Source: Candidatus Aminicenantota bacterium
GTDB taxonomy: Bacteria > Acidobacteriota > Aminicenantia > Aminicenantales > Aminicenantaceae
Length of the DNA stretch: 63,440 nt
NCBI GenBank assembly: GCA_030612445.1
Contig: JAUWNW010000002.1
Location: forward strand, 1 to 63,440
Direction: 5' to 3'
Shown here: positions 46,465 through 55,230 of the stretch, piece by piece
How the letters are laid out: the number at the start of each line of letters is the position of its first letter
Position numbering within the stretch: the stretch's first letter is position 1
Position numbers and translations under genes: made by a program
Notes under the pieces: generated by a model
What the model was told of the DNA's origin: nothing
Databases searched by the model: none
Seen by the model: the letters and a program-made list of their open reading frames with translations, nothing else

Positions 46465-49059
46465 ATGTTAAAAAAATTGACTTTGTCTTTATCGATCATG
46501 TTACTTATTCTACCTACAATTATAACAGCCCAGACTTCCCCGGAAGATTTCCTGGGGCACAAGGTAGGAGCTGACTATAAACTAGCAGATTACAACCAGA
46601 TCACGGCATATTTTAAAAAGCTTGATGAAGAATCAGAAAAAATCAAGCTTTTAAATATCGGCAAGACTACCCTGGGCAAACCTATGTTTTTAGCTGTTAT
46701 CACAAGCAAAGAGAATATGGACCAGCTGGACACTTTTAAAGGAATCACCCGGAAACTGCGAGATGCCCGCAGTTTAACCCCGGAAGACGCCCGAAAGCTT
46801 GCAAAACAAGGGAAAGCTATTGTCCTTCTCACCTGCAACCTCCATTCCACCGAGATCGCATCCTCCCAGATGGCCATGGAGCTTGCTTACAATATGATAA
46901 CAGGGAAAACTCCCTATAACACAGATAAAGTCTTAAACGATGTTATCGTTCTGCTCGCCCCAACTATCAACCCGGACGGCGAGCAGATGGTGACTGAGTG
47001 GTATAGAAAATATGTCGGCACCAAATATGAAGGCAGCAGTATGCCCTGGCTTTATCACCACTATGCCGGACACGATGATAACCGGGACTGGTTCATGTTC
47101 AACCTCCTTGAAACACAGGCTATAACCAAAGTGCTTTATCATGACTGGATTCCTCAGATCCATATTGACGAACATCAGATGGGATCCACCGGAGCAAGAC
47201 TATTTATTCCTCCTTTCATGAACCCTCCTGTACCCACAATACACCCACTCTTATGGCGCGGAGTGGCTCTATGCGGCATGAATATGTCTTATGACCTTCA
47301 GAAAAATGATTTCAAAGGAGTAGTACACGGCCGCAGCTTTACTGGTTGGTGGATCGGCGCCTGTGATGACACCTCCTGGCTGCACAATTGTATCGGCATA
47401 CTCAGTGAAATGGCATCTGTAAAAATCGCTTCTCCTATCTACATCGATCCTACTGAGATACCAAAGTCTTATACGGAAAAAAGAATGCAGTTTCCTGATC
47501 CCTGGCCCGGTGGCTGGTGGCGCCTTAGAGACTTGGTCGATTATGAACTTACTCTTTCCCTGAGCCTTATCAAAACCGCATACATGCACAAGGAAGACCT
47601 GCTTTTTAACTTCTATAAAATGTGTAAAGATGCTATTGAAATTCAAAAAGAAGGACAGCCATATGCTTTTATTATCAGCAAAGACCAGCGCGACTATCCC
47701 ACAACCCTACGCATGCTGGAGATCCTGAAACTAGGAGGAGTGGAAATACATCAAGCAAAAAGTGAATTTACAGCAGACGGCAAAGTCTATCCTGCCGGTT
47801 CTTTTGTAGTTCTTATGTCTCAACCTTACCGGCCCTATGCTCAGGCACTGCTCGAAAAACAAGTCTACCCTGATATGCGCCAATACCCGGGCGGCCCACC
47901 TATCCCCCCCTACGATAACGCCGGGTGGACACTACCTCTCCAGATGGGAGTTGCCTCAGCTCAGATCGACCATTCTTTTATGGCAGACCTTGAAAAACTG
48001 GAAAGCATCCCCTATCCCGAGACTGCAGCGCCTAAAACCTCCTCAAAATATGTAGTCCTGGATTCCAAAAAAAATGCATCCTACAGTACCGTATTTTCTC
48101 TCCTAAAGTACAAACCGGAAATATATCGCTCCAAGTCAGGAATTAACGGAGATGATTTTCACGCCTGTTTTGGTAGTTTTATTATTGAAAACACTCCCCA
48201 GGTCCAGAAAGCTCTGCCTGCTCTTCAGGAAAAATGGCATCTTAACGCTTATGGTCTTGATGACATCTCTGACATTAAGAAAAGCCCCTTGAAAAAACAC
48301 CGGGTAGGTCTCTACCAGTCATGGAAGTCAAACATGGATGAAGGTTGGACCCGTTATGTTCTGGACGACCTGGAAATCCCCTTTACTACCCTTCACAATA
48401 AAGACTTCAAAGGCACGAAGAAAAAGAAGGTGGATCTCAATTCAAAATATGATGTTATTGTTTTTGCCAGTGAAAGTGCAGATATTATTAAATTAGGAAA
48501 ACCAAGCCCGGGTTCCCGTTATGCCCGCTACTATAGCGAAGGCCCCCCGGAATATTCCGGAGGCATCGATAAGGAAGGTGTTGAGGCCCTTAAGAAATTT
48601 GTTTCTGAAGGCGGTATCCTTGTTACTTTGAATGATGCCTGCAACTTGGTCTTTAAAGAATTCAAATCTCCCGCCAGCAATGCCTTAGAAAATGTTGATA
48701 GAAGTAAATTCCTATGCCCGACATCACTCTTGAAAATTAAAGTGAATAGACGGTCTCCCATCGGATACGGCCTGCCTTCAGAAGCAGCTGCCATGTTCTC
48801 CCGCAGCCTCGCTATCAGAACCAGAATTCCTTCCGGAGAATGGGACAGAACTGTAGTTGCCAGCTATCCGGAAAAAGATGTGTTACTAAGCGGCTGGCTT
48901 TTAGGAGAAGATGCCATTGCCAGAAAAGCAGCTGTGGTTGACCTTAAATACAAGCAGGGTAATATTATTCTAATCGGATTCCGCTGCCAGCACCGCGCCC
49001 AGTCACACGGAACTTACAAATTCCTGCTGAACGCTTTGTTATATCCTGAAATAGAATAA
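46465..49059 (+). CDS. secreted M14-family zinc carboxypeptidase-like protein
   Basis: About 864 residues with a signal peptide (MLKKLTLSLSIMLLILPTIITAQ). The zinc ligands of M14 are His127 and Glu130 in LHSTE and a later His in HIDEHQMG (about 230-235). The substrate loop NPDGEQMVTEWYR is also typical. The long C-terminal part (about 500-860) is of a kind seen in large M14 proteins of Bacteroidetes and Acidobacteria, without a named function. It should digest peptides outside the cytoplasm. ATG 46465 was chosen over the upstream TTG 46453 because it starts at the signal peptide. Confidence 0.85.
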   Translation: MLKKLTLSLSIMLLILPTIITAQTSPEDFLGHKVGADYKLADYNQITAYFKKLDEESEKIKLLNIGKTTLGKPMFLAVITSKENMDQLDTFKGITRKLRDARSLTPEDARKLAKQGKAIVLLTCNLHSTEIASSQMAMELAYNMITGKTPYNTDKVLNDVIVLLAPTINPDGEQMVTEWYRKYVGTKYEGSSMPWLYHHYAGHDDNRDWFMFNLLETQAITKVLYHDWIPQIHIDEHQMGSTGARLFIPPFMNPPVPTIHPLLWRGVALCGMNMSYDLQKNDFKGVVHGRSFTGWWIGACDDTSWLHNCIGILSEMASVKIASPIYIDPTEIPKSYTEKRMQFPDPWPGGWWRLRDLVDYELTLSLSLIKTAYMHKEDLLFNFYKMCKDAIEIQKEGQPYAFIISKDQRDYPTTLRMLEILKLGGVEIHQAKSEFTADGKVYPAGSFVVLMSQPYRPYAQALLEKQVYPDMRQYPGGPPIPPYDNAGWTLPLQMGVASAQIDHSFMADLEKLESIPYPETAAPKTSSKYVVLDSKKNASYSTVFSLLKYKPEIYRSKSGINGDDFHACFGSFIIENTPQVQKALPALQEKWHLNAYGLDDISDIKKSPLKKHRVGLYQSWKSNMDEGWTRYVLDDLEIPFTTLHNKDFKGTKKKKVDLNSKYDVIVFASESADIIKLGKPSPGSRYARYYSEGPPEYSGGIDKEGVEALKKFVSEGGILVTLNDACNLVFKEFKSPASNALENVDRSKFLCPTSLLKIKVNRRSPIGYGLPSEAAAMFSRSLAIRTRIPSGEWDRTVVASYPEKDVLLSGWLLGEDAIARKAAVVDLKYKQGNIILIGFRCQHRAQSHGTYKFLLNALLYPEIE

Positions 49060-49071
49060 TCCAGGTTAATA

Positions 49072-49117
49072 AAATTCAGGTGTAGCTTGAGCTCGCTTCA
49101 GCCACATCAGAATTTCA
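49072..49117. repeat. palindromic repeat, copy 2 (opposite orientation), overlapping a stop codon
   Basis: AAATTCAGGTGTAGCTTGAG and GCTTCAGCCACATCAGAATT are the inverted arms seen at 8116-8163, in reverse. The minus-strand stop of the next gene (TCA at 49115-49117) lies in its end. Confidence 0.8.
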
Positions 49118-50104
49118 CTTGACTTTAAATACTTTCAAATACTGTGTTCTGAAATAACTTTCAGCTTCACCCAGGCCTTTAAAACTTAATTCTTGTTCTT
49201 TAAAAGACAGCTCTCCTTTAAAATCACCCACAGAATTATACTTCTTTTTCTCCATCCAGGCTTCTAAGTCTTGCAACAATCTTTGAATCTCAGAAAGGCC
49301 TTTCTTATAAAAAAGTGTACAGACTTGTACTGCAGAAGCTCCAGCCAGTATTTGTTTTATTACATCATCAGCCCTGCTTACTCCTCCGGATGCAGCAATA
49401 TCTGCATCAATCCTTCCAGCCAAAAGAGCCACCCACCTTAACGACTGGTTAAAATTACCTTTTCCTTTACGACTGATAGTCTTGATGTTCTCAATATCAA
49501 TATCAGGTTCCAGGAACCAGTTGAAAAAGACAAAGGCATCACTCCCAGCCTGAGATAACTTTTTACTCAAATTAGGTAGGGATGATACCTCTGGCGTAAG
49601 CTTAATAGAAATTGGAATAACAACTTCCTTTTTTACTTCCTTTAAAATTTTAGTATAATTATTTTCATGTTCTGAGCCGGAAATATCCAATTTGAGCGGA
49701 AGGTCATAAATATTCAGCTCAAGCGCATCAGCTCCGGCTTCCTCCACCTGGTTGGCAAACCTTGGCCAAAGAGAAGGGGTCCTGCAGTTTACACTCGCAA
49801 TGATAGGGATTTCGACCTCTTTTTTAGCTTTATCGATTTCCCGGCACATTTCATCGGGACCATATTCCAGCAACCCGCCGGCTCGTAAATAATCCAGAGC
49901 TTCAGGATGAAGAGGAAATCTATCTTCTGGAATATTACTGCTTGCTAAAAATTGTTCTTCAAAAATAGATTTTAATACTACTGCTCCGGCCCCAGCATCA
50001 GCACATTTTTTCACCCCATCCGCATCCCGCGATAAATCACTGCTAGCTACAATTATAGGATTTTTTAACTTCATGCCCATGTAAGAGGTGCTCACATCAA
50101 CCAT
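49115..50104 (-). CDS. dihydroorotate dehydrogenase-like flavoprotein
   Basis: About 329 residues from ATG 50104, where AAGGAG is well placed (50111-50116). It is a TIM-barrel protein like class 1 DHODH (start MVDVSTSYMGMKLKNPIIVA, then VNCRTPSLWP and GGVSRADDVIKQILAGASAV). No pyrimidine genes are nearby and no PyrK-like partner is adjacent. Such stand-alone proteins are of uncertain substrate. It is the last gene before the M14 gene on the opposite strand, and its stop lies in a palindromic repeat. Confidence 0.78.
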   Translation of the reverse strand: MVDVSTSYMGMKLKNPIIVASSDLSRDADGVKKCADAGAGAVVLKSIFEEQFLASSNIPEDRFPLHPEALDYLRAGGLLEYGPDEMCREIDKAKKEVEIPIIASVNCRTPSLWPRFANQVEEAGADALELNIYDLPLKLDISGSEHENNYTKILKEVKKEVVIPISIKLTPEVSSLPNLSKKLSQAGSDAFVFFNWFLEPDIDIENIKTISRKGKGNFNQSLRWVALLAGRIDADIAASGGVSRADDVIKQILAGASAVQVCTLFYKKGLSEIQRLLQDLEAWMEKKKYNSVGDFKGELSFKEQELSFKGLGEAESYFRTQYLKVFKVK

Positions 50105-50128
50105 ATTTTTCTCCTTAAACAAAATTAT

Positions 50129-53100
50129 TTATTTTTCCTGATATTCATTCAACTTTTTCAAGCTTCCCTCATTTTTAATAAGTTTAGGGACAAGCAGCAA
50201 GGGAGTCCTATTCTGAGAAAATAAGTCATTCAGTTCCTTTACTGAATCACTTAAGAAATTGTTTATAGCTGCGACCGCTGTTTCAAATTCTTCCTTTAAT
50301 TCATTAAGATAAATCACTTGAGCCCTCGTCGGAATAGCATTTACTCCATCGACATTACGGAAAAGACTGCGAATCCTTCCCAAAAGCCGCGGCCCTTCGC
50401 TCCAAAACGGTTTTCCTTCAGGGCGAATAAGGATATCCCGGATGTCGGATATTTTTCTTAAATTACTTTCTATAGCATTCCTTACTTCCTCCGGAAATTC
50501 GACTTCTGAGTTTTTAAGGGTTTTTCTCCGTTCTTTTAGCTGGGCTTCAAGAGTATCCAGGACGCTGACCCCCCGGTTCAAGGTGGACTGCCAGTCTCTC
50601 AGTTTAGAAGTATATTCAAGCTGCATCGCAATATCTTCTGGAGCACTTTTAACAGTCGGGTCCATCCTTACTCGCAGTGGCTTTTCAAACGACCTTTCTC
50701 CAATAGAAATACGGATTGTATATGTACCTGGTAAAACCTGGGGGCCCTGAGGTCCGCCAAAGAAAAAATCTTCCTCTTCCTTATCTTTTTGACTACTCCA
50801 GGGCCCCTCGTAACGTAAATCCCAGGACGTACGGTTAAGACCCGCTTCACTTGGTATGTCATCAATAGTACGGATGACTGCCCTGGATTCATTCATGATC
50901 TCCAGTTTTACTTTAGAATTTTTTTCGGGCTTCTGTTTTAAATAATAAGTTATTAAAGCACCATAATCGGGGTTTTCTCCGCGGAAAGCCCGGTCGCCGA
51001 TCCCGTATCTTGTGGGTTTTGAAACATAGCGCAAAGCTGGCCTTATTGTGAAAATATAAGCTTCCTGCTTCAAAAATTCAGGAGAGATCTCCTGTAAAAA
51101 AGAAATACTGTCAAGAATCCAGATGCCTCTTCCGTGAGTCCCTAAGATAAGATCATTATCTCTCGGATGGACAAGAATATCATGTACTGCTACTACCGGC
51201 AGGTTACCCAAATTAAGTTTTACCCATTTATCCCCCCTGGAAAAGGAGACAAAAATCCCTAATTCAGTACCGGCATAAATAATCCGGGAATTTTTAGGGT
51301 CTTCCCTGAGCACCCACACATATGCATTTTCCGGAAGGCCAGCTGTTATATTAATCCAGGTTCTTCCAAAATCCGCAGTTCTAAATACATAAGGCCTGAA
51401 ATCATCTAACATATGGCGGTCAAAAGAAATATAAGCCATTCCCGCCGAAGTATGGGATGGTTCAACATGGGATACAGGTGAATCAGAAGGAAGGTCCGGA
51501 ATACTGTTAACTACATTTTTCCAGACTTCCCCCCCGTCCATGGAAACATGAAGCTTCCCGTCATCAGTTCCGGCCCATAGAACTCCCGGCTGAGCCGGGG
51601 ATTCGGCCAGGCTTATTATAGTGCAATGGTACTCAGCTGTGGTATTTTCCGGCCAAGGGGGTCCGCCAGCCACTTTTTGTTTTTCCGGATCGTTTGTAGT
51701 CAAATCCTTACTGATAATTTTCCAAGTGTCTCCAAAATCAGTGGATTTAAATACGACATTTGCTCCCACATAGACTGTATTTTTGTCATGCGGAGAAAGA
51801 ATAATTGGAGTATTCCAGTTAAACCTGTATTTTAAGGTAGAAACTGGCGCTCCATCCGCTCTCCGTGGCTGGGGGCTGACATCCTGCTGCTCTCGTGTTC
51901 TCATGTTTGTTCTGACGATACCCCCTGCTTGCGATTCACTGATAAACAACTCATGGTCATCCGGATGGACAATAATATGAAACCCATCCCCAAAACTGAT
52001 CATACGCCAATCCTCATTCATGATCCCATAGGGTTCCCGACTAGTGCTGGGACCATACCAGGTACCATTATCCTGAAGGCCGCCCCCTACATAATAAAAA
52101 GGCTCTCTATTATCCGCATATATCTGATAAAATTGGCATATGGGAAAACTATTCACATAATCCCAGGTTTTTCCCCTGTCATACGATACACAGATGCCTC
52201 CATCTTGCCCTTGCCAGATCCGTTTTGGATTTAAAGGGTCGATCCAGAGAGAATGATAGTCGGCATGAGTAGAAGAAGAAATACGTTTAAATTCCTCTCC
52301 TCCATCTATAGAGAGATAAAGACCAGAAGATAAAGCATATACCCGGTTTTCCTCTTTCGGGTCAATTCTCAAATCAGTGTAATAAAAACCTCTTGAAACG
52401 ATTTCAACATTTTTTGAAACCACCTGAAAAGACTCACCTTCATCGTAAGATTTATAGAGAGTCCCATTTTTTGCTTCCGTCATAACATAGACAATATCCG
52501 GATTGCTGGGAGCAACCTTGACACCCATACGTCCGACAAGCTTAGGCAGACCATGAGAAAGTTTAATCCAGGTCGATCCACTATCAACAGATTTATATAA
52601 ACCCCCTTCTGTGTCCCCGCTGGTAAATGTCCAGGGCTTCCGCTCAAAACGCCACATGGCTGCATATACAATATTGGGGTTTTGAGGATTTATATCCATA
52701 TCCGCAACTCCATGGCGGTCATCAATATAGAGAACCCTCTGCCAATTTTTTCCTCCATCCGAACTCATATAGACACCCCGGGCCGGATTAGATCCGTAAG
52801 CATGCCCTAGAGCTCCGACATAAACGACTTTGGGGTTCTTTGGGTTTATGACAATTCGGGAAATATGCCTGGTATCCTTAAGCCCCAGGTGAACCCAGGT
52901 CTTACCACCATCGGTCGATTTATAAATCCCATTTCCGAAAGACACACTGTTACGGACATTGGACTCTCCGGTTCCGGCATAGATAACATCCGGATTACCC
53001 GGTTCTAAGGCTATATCCCCGATAGAAGCAACAGATTGTTTATCAAAAATCGGTGTCCATGTTATCCCGTTATTAGTTGTTTTCCAGATTCCGCCACTGG

Positions 53101-53338
53101 CAGAGCCAACATAAACAATATTGGGTTTTCCCGGAACTCCTTCAACATCACTAACCCTGCCCATCATATTTGCCGGACCGATATTCCTCCATAAAAGATG
53201 TTTGAATAAATCTGAAGATATTTCAGGACCTTGGGACTCTCTTTGTTTTGTTAGCGACTCTGAATATACTGGCTGAATTCCAAGAGCTAAAAAAAATACA
53301 ACCGCCAGGCAAATTGCTGTTAACCGGCGTATACCCAT
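50129..53338 (-). CDS. secreted VPS10/sortilin-like Asp-box beta-propeller protein (paralogue 1)
   Basis: About 1069 residues with a signal peptide (MGIRRLTAICLAVVFFLALG). I count about eleven Asp-box (BNR) repeats such as STDGGKTWVHL and SSDGGKNWQRV, spread over roughly residues 70-720, which suggests two propellers or one ten-bladed propeller. A C-terminal region without Asp-boxes (about 750-1069) ends in helical segments. Proteins of this architecture are annotated as glycosyl hydrolases or sortilin-like, but no catalytic pair can be assigned. Its paralogue is 1.9 kb upstream at 55216. GGAGGAG before ATG 53338 sets the start. Confidence 0.82.
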   Translation of the reverse strand: MGIRRLTAICLAVVFFLALGIQPVYSESLTKQRESQGPEISSDLFKHLLWRNIGPANMMGRVSDVEGVPGKPNIVYVGSASGGIWKTTNNGITWTPIFDKQSVASIGDIALEPGNPDVIYAGTGESNVRNSVSFGNGIYKSTDGGKTWVHLGLKDTRHISRIVINPKNPKVVYVGALGHAYGSNPARGVYMSSDGGKNWQRVLYIDDRHGVADMDINPQNPNIVYAAMWRFERKPWTFTSGDTEGGLYKSVDSGSTWIKLSHGLPKLVGRMGVKVAPSNPDIVYVMTEAKNGTLYKSYDEGESFQVVSKNVEIVSRGFYYTDLRIDPKEENRVYALSSGLYLSIDGGEEFKRISSSTHADYHSLWIDPLNPKRIWQGQDGGICVSYDRGKTWDYVNSFPICQFYQIYADNREPFYYVGGGLQDNGTWYGPSTSREPYGIMNEDWRMISFGDGFHIIVHPDDHELFISESQAGGIVRTNMRTREQQDVSPQPRRADGAPVSTLKYRFNWNTPIILSPHDKNTVYVGANVVFKSTDFGDTWKIISKDLTTNDPEKQKVAGGPPWPENTTAEYHCTIISLAESPAQPGVLWAGTDDGKLHVSMDGGEVWKNVVNSIPDLPSDSPVSHVEPSHTSAGMAYISFDRHMLDDFRPYVFRTADFGRTWINITAGLPENAYVWVLREDPKNSRIIYAGTELGIFVSFSRGDKWVKLNLGNLPVVAVHDILVHPRDNDLILGTHGRGIWILDSISFLQEISPEFLKQEAYIFTIRPALRYVSKPTRYGIGDRAFRGENPDYGALITYYLKQKPEKNSKVKLEIMNESRAVIRTIDDIPSEAGLNRTSWDLRYEGPWSSQKDKEEEDFFFGGPQGPQVLPGTYTIRISIGERSFEKPLRVRMDPTVKSAPEDIAMQLEYTSKLRDWQSTLNRGVSVLDTLEAQLKERRKTLKNSEVEFPEEVRNAIESNLRKISDIRDILIRPEGKPFWSEGPRLLGRIRSLFRNVDGVNAIPTRAQVIYLNELKEEFETAVAAINNFLSDSVKELNDLFSQNRTPLLLVPKLIKNEGSLKKLNEYQEK

Positions 53339-53433
53339 ATTCTCCTCCCACACTCAATAAACATAATATCCTTTTTTGTTTAGAAAATAACAGGATAATA
53401 TAGAAAGCTAAAAAGTTCAAATGATAAAAAAGC

Positions 53434-53665
53434 TGGAGTTCCCCCATTTTTTCTAAGCTTCGGAATTTTAAGCAAGAATCAGGTTAATTGATACGAAAAC
53501 ACGCGAATTTTCCCCAGCGTGGAAAATCCGCTCGGATACAGTCTTCGCTCTCTTCTCCTTGAAGGAGAAGAACCATGCCCGCTCATCCTTGCTCACGGTT
53601 TTCTTAATCAATTAACCTGATTCTTGCTTGCAAAGCCTCAATCCATAATAAAATGGGGTGGAGTC
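53434..53665. repeat. multi-hairpin repeat element, diverged copy D, with flanks
   Basis: The core is 53470-53629 (160 bp), in the orientation opposite to copies A and B. It has a 22-bp perfect terminal inverted repeat (AAGCAAGAATCAGGTTAATT, then GA), different in sequence from copies A and B. The hairpins are kept: GCGAATTTTCC / GGAAAATCCGC and CTTCTCC-TTGAA-GGAGAAG. The loop-flanking word AACCATGCCCGC is shared with copy C. The left flank (53434-53460, TGGAGTTCCCCCATTTTTTC) matches the flanks of copies A and C, and an inverted version ends near 53665. Confidence 0.8.
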
Positions 53666-53666
53666 C

Positions 53667-55085
53667 TCAGTCAAAAATCTTGCCTGGATTCATAATATTG
53701 TTAGGATCAAAAACATGCTTAATCCCTTTCATAAGCAAGATCTCTTCTTTGTCAATTACATAAGGCAGATAATCCTTTTTGACAATTCCAATACCATGTT
53801 CACCAGATATCATACCTCCTCTGTCTTTACAATCGCGATAGAGTTCGTCTCTTACCTGGTTCAGTTTTTCTTTCCAATCATCTTCCGGTAAAGGAATTAT
53901 TTTCCCATCCTCCAAGCGTGCACTCATAATATGAGTATGCACATTTCCATCAGCTGCATGTCCGTAAGTGGGAAGCCAAAGTCCAAACTTATCTTGGACT
54001 TCAATAATTTTTTCTACATGATTTGCTATCTCTCCACGCGGTACAACAATGTCCAGAGTTTCAATATTATACTCTTTTATCGACTCATACATCTTGCTTC
54101 TTATGTCCAGCACCAGTTCCTGTTTTTTGGGATCATCTGCCACAAAAACATCGATGGCTCCTTTTTCAAAACAGACTTCAGCTACGGTTTCAGAGAGCCT
54201 GTCCATCTCCTCTGCTCCTGCTGCATCCAAGATCACAAGCAAGTGAGTATTTCCCTGAGAACAAGGCCATTTTTTATTAAGCATATTCTCAGTTATTACA
54301 ATCACTTCTCTAGGGACAAATTCTACAGCCAAAGGCAATATCTTTCTTTTTATCATAAGCGGCACAGTCTCTATTGCATCATGTAAATTCTCATAGGGAA
54401 TGATCAGAGAACGCAAAACTGCAGGAGGCGGCATAAGTTGAATAATTATGTGGGATACAATTCCCAGGGTTCCTTCTGAGCCTATGAACAGGTTTAATAG
54501 GTTATAACCGGAACTACTTTTCATTAATTTTCCACCAGGACAAATAACATTACCTGATGGAAGTACTACCTCTAATCCCCGAATATAATTTCTTATAACA
54601 CCATATTTTACAGCCCTTGCTCCCCCAGCATTTGTTGCTACAAGTCCTCCGAACATAGCACTTTCATCTCCAGGATGGGGAGGAAAGAACAGACCGGCCT
54701 CTTCTACTGCTGCATAAAAATCCCTTAAATTGACCCCAGCTTCTACTTCTGCCATCTGATTTTTCATATCAATTTCGATTATACGGTTCATCCTTTCAAC
54801 TGATACTACGATTCCCCCAAAAGCAGGGACACATCCTCCGCAAAGCCCGGTAGCTCCTGCTCTGGGAGTCACAGGTATCTTTTTAGTATTTGCAAGCCTG
54901 CATATCTCTGCTATCTCTTTTGTACTAACTGGTTTGACAACCACATCCGGATTATGGGCTATCTCATCAAGGGAAAATTCATCATGACTGTAATCCGCCA
55001 TCTTTTCCGGATCAACGACAACATTTCTTAACCCGACAATTTTTTCTAATTGCGTAATAATATTTTTATCGACTTTGTTGTACAT
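53667..55085 (-). CDS. FAD-linked oxidase, GlcD-like
   Basis: About 472 residues from ATG 55085, preceded by AGGAAGTCAGGA; a start at 55121 is also possible. FAD-binding motifs are TPRAGATGLCGG, PHPGDESAMFGGLVATNAGG and GSEGTLGIVSHI. The C-terminal domain has GHAADGNVHTHIM and GEHGIGIVKKDYL. It probably oxidises glycolate, lactate or another 2-hydroxyacid; no Fe-S partner (GlcF) is adjacent. It sits between the two VPS10-like genes. Confidence 0.87.
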   Translation of the reverse strand: MYNKVDKNIITQLEKIVGLRNVVVDPEKMADYSHDEFSLDEIAHNPDVVVKPVSTKEIAEICRLANTKKIPVTPRAGATGLCGGCVPAFGGIVVSVERMNRIIEIDMKNQMAEVEAGVNLRDFYAAVEEAGLFFPPHPGDESAMFGGLVATNAGGARAVKYGVIRNYIRGLEVVLPSGNVICPGGKLMKSSSGYNLLNLFIGSEGTLGIVSHIIIQLMPPPAVLRSLIIPYENLHDAIETVPLMIKRKILPLAVEFVPREVIVITENMLNKKWPCSQGNTHLLVILDAAGAEEMDRLSETVAEVCFEKGAIDVFVADDPKKQELVLDIRSKMYESIKEYNIETLDIVVPRGEIANHVEKIIEVQDKFGLWLPTYGHAADGNVHTHIMSARLEDGKIIPLPEDDWKEKLNQVRDELYRDCKDRGGMISGEHGIGIVKKDYLPYVIDKEEILLMKGIKHVFDPNNIMNPGKIFD

Positions 55086-55181
55086 TCCTGACTTCCTGCC
55101 TGTTTTTTCCGGTTTTTCCATTTTCTATTTTCTATTTTCCGCTTTTCCCCACATTTCACATTTCACGTTTCACGGTTTTTC

Positions 55182-55230
55182 TATTTACTATTTACTATTT
55201 ACTATTTACTATTTGCTATTTGCTATTTCC
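55182..55230. repeat. heptamer array TATTTAC/TATTTGC at the end of the VPS10-like gene
   Basis: Seven heptamers in a row: four TATTTAC, two TATTTGC and one TATTTCC. They begin in non-coding DNA and run into the last codons and stop (CTA at 55216-55218, minus strand) of the gene at 55216. Upstream (55118-55180) are octamers of CTATTTTC and TTTCACAT type. Confidence 0.85.
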
